Shown here in pieces: positions 34,852 to 43,140 of a stretch of DNA of 64,000 nucleotides. The position numbers and the translations under genes are program-made. The notes below the pieces were generated by a model that worked only from the letters and a program-made list of their open reading frames with translations, ran no database searches and had not been told where the DNA came from. Origin of the DNA: Vicinamibacterales bacterium (GTDB lineage: Bacteria; Acidobacteriota; Vicinamibacteria; Vicinamibacterales; UBA8438); the NCBI GenBank assembly GCA_958296065.1, contig CATQHX010000074.1:1-64000 (forward strand), written 5' to 3'. The number at the start of each line of letters is the position of its first letter. Within the stretch, counting starts at the first letter, position 1.

Positions 34852-36465
34852 CTATTTTCGAATCATGTGGTACCGGTAGTAAGACCGCCGTTCCATTGGG
34901 CCTTCCTGTTGTCCCAACTCCCATTCCAAGTCCGTCTGCGGGTAGCCTCGCCAGTCTGGTTCCTCTCCTCCCGGGCTGTGTCTTCTTGAGCTCTGCTTCC
35001 ACACCTCGTCGTTGAACTCCTCCTTTGTTATACCTAATCCTAGCATCCTACACTCGTTCTGGTGTACTACCCGATAGTGGCGCCAATGACCGTTCTCTAC
35101 CACTCTAAATACATCACCAATTGAGTCCTTTAATGCCCTCCGCTCTCTTGTCGTGATTATGTACACTGAGTCTTTGGACCCCCACTTGTCTGGTGCTCGC
35201 TCATTGCTTAGCCATAATATCCGGCTCTGGTTCCTTTCTACATCGTCTATTACTGTCTGCAGTTGTGATTGTCCCACTTCTGCCCTGTGCCTGTGTGCCC
35301 GCGCTCGCGCGTGTAGTGCTCCTCTGTTAGTCCGGTACGGGTCTCTTGCTACTAGCACGACAATGTGCCGTCCTACGCGCACGACCCACTGTTTCGAGTC
35401 TGGTTCGAACCCGACCTCCTCCTTCCGGTGCAGTGCTGCTGGACAGTCACCTACTGGTATCCACCTCTCTATCCAGCCTCCCCCGGTGGCTCGCTCGCCC
35501 TCGAACTGTTGCCGCCTTCCATCCTTTAGTGTAAATAGGTCTCGTGTCGCCTGTGCCCATTCTGCGTAGTCTCTTCCCATCTCGCCCAGTGCCTTGCACA
35601 GCAATAGGAATGCTCCTTTCACGATGCTTGCAGTGAAGTGGGGCACCGGGAATCTGACTATCAGCCAGCTTGTGCTGTCAGGGATCTCTCCCAACTTCAG
35701 TCGTTGGACTGCTCCCTTTTCTACTGCTAGTAGTCCACTGTCGTCCGCGCCAATCTCTTCTGCTATTGCAAGCTGGACCTTAACGCGCTTCCATCTGTTA
35801 CTTTCAGCATCGCCTATCTCCCACCGCAACCATATTCTATTTCGGATCTCCCAGTCGTCGATCCCACCTTCGTCAAATGGTCGTAATTCTAGCTCCACCT
35901 CCCTGCTCTGCGTTATCGTGCCCTTTTCACTGTTAATCGTTAGCTCGTCCAGGAGCGATGTCTGGGTATTACACTTGCCGCATATCAGTGCTCGCTTGTT
36001 CCCTCCCATCCGCTTGGGCGGAATGTGTTCGACTGTTATTCCTTTGAACCCATCCGCCCCTTGTCCTGCACGCTTCCACTTCCCGCATATCATGCACCAT
36101 AGCCTCCGTTCGTGCTGCCTGTTCCGTCTTACTCCTCCTCTGGCCTCCTCATTGCTGGTTAGATATCGGTAGTCCCGTGCTCTATAGCTCACTCTTGACT
36201 GGGTGTATACTGTGTGAATGTAATCCTTCACACGTTCTCTCACGTTTCTGCTGTTCGGCTCACCCTCTGCTCTTCCTGTTTTCGCTTTCCATGCTGTTCT
36301 CCAGAACATGTTCCATGCCTCTTCGCTATCTATTGCCTCCTTTGCCACTGCGAGTAGCGGCCACCTCATTCCGTGCTTGCGTGCTAATCGGACCCACGTT
36401 TCTATTCCTACTCCTTCCAGCCTCCTGAATGGTGGCCACTCTGTTGCCGCGCCTCGTCGTCCCAT
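34852..36465 (-). CDS. HNH endonuclease-domain protein with atypical codon usage
   Basis: A 537-residue protein with an HNH site of the HNH_5 kind near the N-terminal third: LWCMICGKWKR (Cys124, Cys127), ITVEHIPPKRMGG (His147) and ICGKCNTQTS (Cys162, Cys165, Asn166). Helical N-terminal residues 1-120 and a large C-terminal domain of unknown type surround it (WLIVRFPVPHFTASIVKG, VGRHIVVLVARDPY). ATG at 36465 has GGAGAAGAT upstream. Codon usage is strikingly different from neighbours, with many AGG, AGA, CTA and ATA codons, so the gene came from elsewhere. A restriction-like role is likely but unproven. It looks complete. Confidence 0.65.
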   Translation of the reverse strand: MGRRGAATEWPPFRRLEGVGIETWVRLARKHGMRWPLLAVAKEAIDSEEAWNMFWRTAWKAKTGRAEGEPNSRNVRERVKDYIHTVYTQSRVSYRARDYRYLTSNEEARGGVRRNRQHERRLWCMICGKWKRAGQGADGFKGITVEHIPPKRMGGNKRALICGKCNTQTSLLDELTINSEKGTITQSREVELELRPFDEGGIDDWEIRNRIWLRWEIGDAESNRWKRVKVQLAIAEEIGADDSGLLAVEKGAVQRLKLGEIPDSTSWLIVRFPVPHFTASIVKGAFLLLCKALGEMGRDYAEWAQATRDLFTLKDGRRQQFEGERATGGGWIERWIPVGDCPAALHRKEEVGFEPDSKQWVVRVGRHIVVLVARDPYRTNRGALHARARAHRHRAEVGQSQLQTVIDDVERNQSRILWLSNERAPDKWGSKDSVYIITTRERRALKDSIGDVFRVVENGHWRHYRVVHQNECRMLGLGITKEEFNDEVWKQSSRRHSPGGEEPDWRGYPQTDLEWELGQQEGPMERRSYYRYHMIRK

Positions 36466-36544
36466 ATCTTCTCCATTCCGCCCTGTTTATCCTTGTGCTA
36501 TGCTATTGTGTCTCATCGACCCTCTCTATGTGTATACTTCCCCT

Positions 36545-36833
36545 TCAGTCCTGTGCTCTCCGTTGTAGTCCCAGCCGTAGCAGCGCGCCGTCTCCGTCGT
36601 ACCTGAATGTGATGTCGAGAACGGTCAGTCCGGCCAGTTCGGCCGGTCCGAACTCGACCCGCCGGAAGCGTTCGGACAGCGCGCCGACCCGGCCGACGGT
36701 CCACCTGCCGGGCCCGGTCTTGGTGACGGTCGCCACGTGTATCGGTTCGTTCAAGAGCGAACCGGTCAGGATCTGGCCGGTGGCAGATAGAGTCGAGCTG
36801 CTGCGAGACGTCCTGGTGTCGGGTGTGGGTCAT
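36545..36833 (-). pseudogene. SNF2-type (SF2) helicase, N-terminal stub
   Basis: The frames give TLSATGQILTGSLLNEPIHVATV, GALSERFRRVEFGPAELAGLTVL and FRYDGDGALLRLGLQ. This is the opening of DUF3883-linked SNF2 helicases of defence modules, where LLRLGLQ is normally followed by a segment leading to the Walker A; here coding breaks off into AT-rich DNA. A 1-base frame change near 36770 is needed at the 5' end. No ATPase motif is present. Assignment is from recalled family sequence. Confidence 0.5.
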
Positions 36834-36843
36834 GCCGTCGCTT

Positions 36844-37485
36844 TCAACCAGTCCTGAATCGTACCAGAGGTCGCTTTAGCCCGGCGACCTGCGCCTCGGT
36901 GGACGTCCGGACGGCAGTGATCGGTGTGCGCGTGTACGCCGTGCAGGCCGGCGACCCGTCTTCCCTGTGGATGTCGGTGTCGCGAACATCCCATGACGGT
37001 CGGACGTACCCGCTCCGGCCCACTTCCGCCGCGACTCGGATTCCCCGCCACCTGGTGTCGTCAACGGGATCGGGCGGAGCTTCCACCCGAAAACTGATGG
37101 ACTGCACCTGCCTGCCCTCGAAGCCCGCGCGAACGTAAGCGCCGCCTGGATTCTGCCCCGTCACAATGCCGACTGCGACGGTTGCGACATGCTCATTGGA
37201 TTATTCCCATGATGCATCGGCAGTGACGTCATCCGTCGTGCCGTCGCTGTACTCCGCATCCAGAGTCAGTTCGACCGTGGCGCCGACCTCCAGGACTGGA
37301 TCATCAACGAACCACGATGGCCCCTTGAGCGCCAGGTCGGTTAGTGTGACGACTGGTGTCGTGGGCGGGGCGACTGGCGGAGTGACTGGTGTTGGTTGGG
37401 TTGGCGTCGGCGGATCATCTTTCCCGCAGGATGCCGAGAAGGCGACGACAGCGAGAACGGCGGCGATGGCGATACGGGTCCGCAT
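36844..37485 (-). pseudogene. Ig-like (BIG2) lipoprotein with in-frame TAA
   Basis: Starts MRTRIAIAAVLAVVAFSASC, a signal peptide with a lipobox-like Cys, followed by a Pro/Thr-rich linker and the opening of a bacterial Ig-like domain (LTDLALKGPSWFVDDPVLEV, AEYSDGTTDDVTADASWE). TAA then stops it at 37201, but the same frame goes on with SNEHVATVAVGIVTG and AYVRAGFEG, the natural end of a BIG2 domain, and beyond to 36844. A single change (TCA to TAA) would explain this. A surface-exposed lipoprotein when intact. Confidence 0.65.
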
Positions 37486-37499
37486 GAGGGGTCTCTTTC

Positions 37500-38569
37500 C
37501 TCTCGTGACCGAAGCTCTCGCCGGGCCCGGGTCGAGCGGGCCGTACCGCCGGCGTTGTGGGTGTCATGGGCGCCGCCTCGGGGCGCGACTGATGACGATC
37601 AGGCTTTCGGCTCTCGCGCGCCACTTGCCGGTCCGCCTCGGCCACCAGTTGCTCGAGTGACGGCGAGTACGGTGCTTTCGACAAGCGTCGGCTGAGGTCG
37701 AGGCCGACCGCGCGAGCTGCGTTCTCGTAGACGAGCAGCCGGAGCGCGGAGCGGTGACGCGCGTGCCGGGTGGCGTTCCACGCCTCATGCTCGGCGTCGG
37801 CGCGCCGCTGTGTGCGCTCGTCGCGTGATGCGCGGCGCCGGCGTTCCTGATATTTGCAGGTCGTCGTTCGCGTGTTCGTGCGCGATCCCGGTCCGGGTCG
37901 CCGCCTCGCTGAGGCGGTCGTGGATCTGCCGGGCCCGGCGCCGCCGGTGCGTCGGCGAGGTCGGCCTCGCTCTGGCGGCGTTCGGCTTCGAGCTGGCGGC
38001 GCTCGGCCTCGACGTCGACCTCGGGCCGGTGTTGCCGGAACAGCTTGCGGATGGCGGCGGCGCCGCGCCGCAAGGCGCGGACCGCGGCGCGTCCGAGGCG
38101 GTGCGCGAGCGACGCGGGTTCGGTCCGGTGGCCGCGTCGCAGCTCGATGCGCTGACGGGGCGCCCCCCGCCAGCGTCGCGGGCGATGTAGATCGCCGTCT
38201 CCGCCGCCTTCACCGCGCTGGGTCGGCCGACGCACAGGCCCAGTTCGGCGTACGCCATCGTCAAGGCCATCGCCGAGGGCAACGGCAGCGACGTCGCCGA
38301 CGTCGTCGAGAGCTTCCGACCGACCGGCAGTTGCCCGGTGCCGGCGCCGGTGCCGCAGGGCCGGCGCCCCGGAGCGTGCGCGCCGGCTGGATGGACCGGG
38401 CCTTGAGTGGGGCCAGCGCGTACCCGGGCCGCGCTGCGGCATAGCGCTCGTCGGTCGGGTCCTCGGGATCGTCGCCGTCGGCTTGGCGGCCGCAGGCAGC
38501 GGCGGCAACGGCGATGGCGCTGCCCAACGAGCAGAGCGCACGGTGGATGGGCCCGTCACTGAGGCGCAA
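37500..38569 (-). pseudogene. Chain of frameshifted minus-strand frames, unknown protein
   Basis: Several minus-strand frames look coding and can be linked only by changing frame: an N-terminal lipoprotein-like MRLSDGPIHRALCSLG...AAACG (38569), then MAYAELGLCVGRPSAVKAA, then a charged coiled-coil segment (EVDVEAERRQLEAERRQ), RQIHDRLSEAATRTGI, and LSKAPYSPSLEQLVAEADRQ at the end. No family is recognised. It may be one decayed gene or two. Confidence 0.3.
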
Positions 38570-38894
38570 CGCGAGCGGACGGCCCGCGCGCTTGCCGGGT
38601 ACCGGCGGACGGAAGACGCGTCATGGCAGACCGCTGACCCGCTCGGGTTCAACCCGAGGCATCGCGACCGTGGGACCCGGCGTATCATGAGCCGTATGGC
38701 CAGCGGGGCAGGGCGGGGCAGCGACTCGCAGAACGCCGCCAGAGCCTTTCCCGACGTTGTGGGGTACATCGTGGGATGGTCTGTCCTGGCATCCGTATAA
38801 GCCCATGACAATTCAGTCACTTACAGCGGAAGTCATGCTGACGCTGCCAGAACAAGATTAATGTCCGTAGAACTCCGAGACACTCCGTAGAACA
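38570..38894. other. Stretch with no recognisable gene
   Basis: Nothing coding was identified between the frameshifted chain and the integrase fragment. An attachment site or tRNA end was looked for by eye next to the integrase and not found. Confidence 0.35.
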
Positions 38895-39425
38895 CCGCGG
38901 GGGCTGGAAGCCATCGCGGCGTGCACGGCGAACGAGGCGGTGAGGCTGTGTCTTCGGTTCATAGTCCTGACGGCGGCTGGCTCGGGTGAGGCACGCGGCG
39001 CCATGTGGAGCGAGATAGACGTGCCCGGCGCGGAGTGGCGCGTACCGGAGGAGCGCATGAAGGGCGGCATCGAGCACAGAGTGCCGTTGTCGCCTGCAGC
39101 GATGGACACGCTGGAGCGCGCCAGGGAGCTGTACAGTCCGGCCGGCTGGTGCTTCCCAGCGCCGACGCGCGGCGGCAGACAGATGCACCCGACGACGCTG
39201 GCGCAGGTGGTACGGATGCTCTATCGGGGCCGCTGCACGGTGCACGGCTTCCGGTCGTCGTTCCGCGACTGGGCGAGCGAGCAGACGAGCGTGCCGCATG
39301 CGGTGGCTGAGGCGGCGCTGGCGCATCAGGTCGGCAGCGCCGTAGAGCGGTTCTATGCCCGATCGACCCTTTTCGAGAAGCGGCGCGGCCTCATGAATCG
39401 CTGGGCAGAGTTTGTAACCCGGTAG
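38895..39425 (+). pseudogene. Tyrosine recombinase (phage-type integrase), C-terminal fragment
   Basis: Catalytic domain of a CP4-57-like integrase lacking the N-terminal arm- and core-binding domains. Reading from GLEAIAACTANEAVRLCL: the first Arg in LTAAGSGEARGAMWSE, the Lys in RMKGGIEHRVPLS, HGFRSSFRDWASEQTS with His-x-x-Arg, LAHQVGS with the last His, and the Tyr in VERFYARSTLFEKRRGL. The C-terminus is complete (TAG at 39423). No ATG fits upstream. It stands at the edge between IS-rich DNA and host-like genes. Confidence 0.75.
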
Positions 39426-39769
39426 AGGAAGTCGGCCCTGCCGAAGGCGCGAACGCCGAGGCCCTTAGTGTATCGAAGTCCGGCAGTTGCGCGTTTCCGG
39501 CGATAGCCGCTTCCTGATCCGGGCGTCAACTGCGCGAGGACGGCGTCGATGTGGGTGCGCGTACCCAGCGGGGCTTCGGCGGCGCGGGTGCGAATCGGAC
39601 GAGATCGACGAGGTCGACGGCGGCACGCCGACCGTAGAGCAGGCGTACCAGGTGGATGAGCGCGTGGCGCCGATGATTGCAGCTCGACGCGACGAGCGTC
39701 CTGCGCCACTCGTGCAGTTGCGCGTTCAGGCTGGCGAGGTGGCATCGGGAGCGAAAGCGTCCGCAGGTG

Positions 39770-39903
39770 GCCGAATCGCCGACGTGCGCGCCGCCGTCGC
39801 CGAGTTCGTCGAGCGCTACAACCGGTGCTGGCGCCTCGAGAAGCTGGCCTATCGCACACCACTAGAGGCCGGCGAGGAGTACGAGCTACGTCAAGCCGCG
39901 TAG
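39770..39903 (+). pseudogene. IS3-type transposase C-terminal remnant
   Basis: Only the last 40 codons remain: AEFVERYNRCWRLEKLAYRT and PLEAGEEYELRQAA. This is the usual C-terminus of IS3-group OrfB. The frame is open further upstream but with unrelated text. Confidence 0.6.
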
Positions 39904-39945
39904 CCCAAACTTGTGTCCAAGAAACCGGGCGGGGTACAAGATCGC

Positions 39946-40779
39946 ATGCGCTACGTCGTCAGTGTGCTCGTACTCGCCCTCGGTTCCGCCGCGGCGCCGG
40001 TCGCAGCCCAGGATCGTTTGCCGGTTCCCTCCCGGGTCGACCCGTCGACCTCCACGGTTGCGCCCCCCGACGTCCGTTCCACGGAAGAGAACGAGGCTTC
40101 GTCGTCGGTGCGCCGCCGCGCGAGAGCGGGCAACCGAGGCCGTATTCCCGACTGGATTGCCCTTGCGCTGCGCCACACCGATCAGGCGTCATCCTTCGTC
40201 CAGGAGCCGACTCCCGCTCGCGGATGGTCGACCCCGCGTCTCTTGCTCGGTGTAGGGCTCGCGGCCTTCGGCGCCTACTGGGCAGTTCACGAGCGCCGGT
40301 GCCGGGGAACCGGCGGCCTCAGTAGTTCGGCTCCGGGTCCCTACCACAGTGTCAGCGCTTCGCCCGACTCCCAGGTGCTCTACGCCAACCTGCACATCGG
40401 CTACGGCAACGCCCGCGAACCCTCGGTGACGCGCCGAGGGAACACCTGCGACATCGACTGGGCATTCGACTCCCAGGAGATCTGGACCGATAACTCGATT
40501 CCGGGGCGCCCGCTGACGTATGCGGACCCCGACAGCCTTCAGCGCTGGACGTTCTCTAGCGCCTCGAGCGCGCCCGGACCGCCCACCGACGCGATCCTGC
40601 AGCACCTGCGCAACTCGTTCGCTCCCGAGGAGTACATCCCGACCGAGAACATCTACGTCGGTATCGCCGCTGCGGCCGCCGGCGGAATCCTCGCCGCGTT
40701 CTTCTCGCGCACGGACGCTCCCGTCGACGTCACCCCGGTTCCCGCCGGTGCCCGCGTCTCCCTCAACTTTGGCTTCTGA
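39946..40779 (+). CDS. Secreted/membrane protein of unknown function
   Basis: A 277-residue protein starting MRYVVSVLVLALGSAAAP with a signal peptide cleaved after a likely AQ. A hydrophobic stretch (LLLGVGLAAFGAYWAV) and a second near the C-terminus (YVGIAAAAAGGILAAFF) suggest two membrane segments flanking a domain (LHIGYGNAREPSV, DWAFDSQEIWTDN). It ends in SLNFGF. I recognise no family; the Phe C-terminus and DUF-like composition fit an envelope protein. The metalloprotease gene starts 37 nt downstream on the same strand. Confidence 0.5.
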   Translation: MRYVVSVLVLALGSAAAPVAAQDRLPVPSRVDPSTSTVAPPDVRSTEENEASSSVRRRARAGNRGRIPDWIALALRHTDQASSFVQEPTPARGWSTPRLLLGVGLAAFGAYWAVHERRCRGTGGLSSSAPGPYHSVSASPDSQVLYANLHIGYGNAREPSVTRRGNTCDIDWAFDSQEIWTDNSIPGRPLTYADPDSLQRWTFSSASSAPGPPTDAILQHLRNSFAPEEYIPTENIYVGIAAAAAGGILAAFFSRTDAPVDVTPVPAGARVSLNFGF

Positions 40780-40816
40780 CTTGCCCGTACCGGCCAGTTC
40801 CGGCCAGAGGTGCTTC

Positions 40817-42709
40817 ATGATCACTCGCCGTACTTTTCTCTTCACTTTCGCCCTTGCCGCGCTCGGGGTCGCTGCCCTGCCGTCCTCGTTCTCGGCTCAG
40901 TCTCCGGCTCCCCTCTTCACGCTCGACCCGGCCGGGGTCCCCGACGCCGCCTCGCCGAACGCCCGCGGCCTGAGGGTTTCGCACGACGCGATCGAGCAGT
41001 TGCGCAACCGCGTCCTCGGCGGCGAACTTCCCGCCGCTCTCCTCAACTTCGATGCCGGCCTGGCGTTTCCGGTGGTGTTCCATGAACTGGAGTCCACCGG
41101 CCGCGGCTATGTCCTCCACGGAACGATCGACAACGACCCCTTTCAGACCGCCACTGTCGGCATCCACGGCGACCGCGTTTCGGGTGACTTCTACACCCGG
41201 CAGGGAAGCTGGTCGCTGTCCGGCGCCGTCGGCCGTCCCGGCCTCGTCGCGCAGCCCCACGCGACCGGGACGGCTCCCCCGTCAGGCACCGACGCCGTTG
41301 AATTCCCGGAGGGTGTGTCGGGTCTTCCCGACATCCCCGACTTCGCGACCGTCCCGATTCCCAACCTCTCCCCTGCCGACCGTCCAACGTGGGTGGAACC
41401 TCGTTACGAAGTGGAACTCCTCGTCGTCTACACGCGCGCCGCTGCGCGTGGCGCCGGCGGCAATGCGGGCATCGAAGCGCGGATTGACACCTGGATCTCG
41501 CTCGCCAACCGCGCGTTCAGGAACAGCGGCGCTCCCACCACCCTTCGCCTCGTTGGCACTCTCCTGGCTCCAGACTACAAGGAGGTCCCTTCCGGGGCCC
41601 GCATTTTGGCCCATCTCTCGAACACCGCCGACACCGTGAACAGCGACGGGCGCCGACCTGATCCGGACGGTCACCTCGACTGGGTCCACCAGGCCCGCGC
41701 CGAACATCGTGCCGACCTCGTCTATATCATCGTCGGTCCAGACACTCCTGATGTATGCGGTATTGCGATACAACCGGCAGTCCACGAGCGTAGTGTTCCT
41801 CTCCCGGGCACGGGTTTCGGCGTTGTCGTGGCGGAGTGTGGACCCCTCGTCCTGGCTCACGAGATCGGCCACAACATGGGCTCTCACCACGACCGTTACC
41901 TGCGGCTCAGGGAGCGTAGCGCGGCCGGCGAGCCAGCCCGGCTGAGAGACGAGGAGCCGCCATTCATATTCGGGTACGTCAACCAGCAACGCATCCGCCG
42001 AGGCTCTCCGGGCTGGATCCGGCCGCCTGCCAGAGACGCATGGGTGACCATCATGGCAGGCTTCACCCAGTGTGGAGACAACGGGTTCTACTGCTATGCC
42101 ATCCCGTTCTTCTCAAATCCGAGTCTCACCCACTTCGGCGACCCGGGCGGCGTCGGCGGCAACGAGCGTACTGACCGCATCGATGGTCCCGCCGATGTCG
42201 CTCGCATGCTCCGCGAGTACTCCCACCTGGTCAGCCACAACCTCCGCTCGAACTGCCTGCGTTCCGGTTCGCGCATCCGTCTGCAGGCATGGACCGGCGG
42301 CTTCGTCCGGGCATACCACGGTGGCGGAGAGAGCGTCATCGCCAACTCGACGAGCCCAGGCGGCCAGGAGACCTTTGTCGTTGAGCGCGACTCGCCGGAG
42401 TGCATCAAGTCTGGCGATACGGTTTTCCTCCGCACCAGCTCGCAGTACTACTTGCGCGCCGCGAACGGAGGAGGCGGGGTGGTCGATGCGACGTCCCGCC
42501 GACCGGAGGAGTGGGAGTCCTTCCGGGTGGAGCGCCTCGAGAGTGACGGGCTGATTCGCTTTATCGACGACATCGCGCTACGCGCGTTCGATGGCTCGTA
42601 CCTGCGCGTCCTCTACCGGGAGGAGCCCGACCGCCAGGTCTGGGCTGACGGTGAGCAGGTGGGGCCCTGGGAGCACTTCACCCTGCATGTCGTGTCCGTG
42701 CCGCGCTGA
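40817..42709 (+). CDS. Secreted zinc metalloprotease (metzincin) with C-terminal beta-trefoil-like domain
   Basis: A 630-residue exported protease. Start ATG 40817 opens MITRRTFLFTFALAALG, a signal sequence. The metalloprotease core has LAHEIGHNMGSHHDR near residues 347-360, the HExxHxxGxxHD zinc motif of reprolysin-type metzincins, and a downstream Met in WVTIMAGFTQ (Met-turn). The last 150 residues contain fascin/trefoil-like repeats (IRLQAWTGGFVRAYHGGGE, VFLRTSSQYYLRAANGGGG, LRAFDGSYLRVLYREE) that could bind carbohydrate or protein. Acts outside the cell or in the periplasm. No inhibitor gene is seen beside it. Confidence 0.8.
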   Translation: MITRRTFLFTFALAALGVAALPSSFSAQSPAPLFTLDPAGVPDAASPNARGLRVSHDAIEQLRNRVLGGELPAALLNFDAGLAFPVVFHELESTGRGYVLHGTIDNDPFQTATVGIHGDRVSGDFYTRQGSWSLSGAVGRPGLVAQPHATGTAPPSGTDAVEFPEGVSGLPDIPDFATVPIPNLSPADRPTWVEPRYEVELLVVYTRAAARGAGGNAGIEARIDTWISLANRAFRNSGAPTTLRLVGTLLAPDYKEVPSGARILAHLSNTADTVNSDGRRPDPDGHLDWVHQARAEHRADLVYIIVGPDTPDVCGIAIQPAVHERSVPLPGTGFGVVVAECGPLVLAHEIGHNMGSHHDRYLRLRERSAAGEPARLRDEEPPFIFGYVNQQRIRRGSPGWIRPPARDAWVTIMAGFTQCGDNGFYCYAIPFFSNPSLTHFGDPGGVGGNERTDRIDGPADVARMLREYSHLVSHNLRSNCLRSGSRIRLQAWTGGFVRAYHGGGESVIANSTSPGGQETFVVERDSPECIKSGDTVFLRTSSQYYLRAANGGGGVVDATSRRPEEWESFRVERLESDGLIRFIDDIALRAFDGSYLRVLYREEPDRQVWADGEQVGPWEHFTLHVVSVPR

Positions 42710-42920
42710 TCCGTTCTTCGGACCGTACCCGTTCCCGTACGGCTATGCGACCCACCTGTCTCCGTACTACGGCGGCTACGCCTACAACAGCGCGGTCCGG
42801 ATCGAGGTCGAGCCGGAAGAGACGGAGGTCTACGTCGACGGGTACTACACGGGGGTCGTCGACAGCTTCGATGGGTTCCTGCAACGCCTGCCGTCGCTCC
42901 AGGTCGGGTGGCCCTTGTGA
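42700..42920 (+). pseudogene. PEGA-domain protein remnant
   Basis: A piece with FFGPYPFPYGYATHLSPYYG and the PEGA motif VRIEVEPEETEVYVDGYYTG then VVDSFDGFLQRL. In complete PEGA proteins this goes on to a Pro-Gly-His-rich turn; here the text changes and stops at 42918. It begins inside the metalloprotease end, so both ends are lost. Confidence 0.5.
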
Positions 42921-43140
42921 GACCAGCGGGCGGCGTCGACATGTCGTACGGCGGAGGCCGCTCTCGGTGCCACGCCGCGTTTCACCACCGGCTTCGGGGA
43001 ATAAGTCCGTCCTCCGGCGGGTCCATCACTACCGCAACCATGCGTGAGGCGGTTGCGTGCCAGCGCCTGCCGCCCGTCCGCCTCCGCTCCGACAAGAGAC
43101 GCGCCGGAGGGGTCGGCCTCACGCCGGAGGAAGCCAGACG

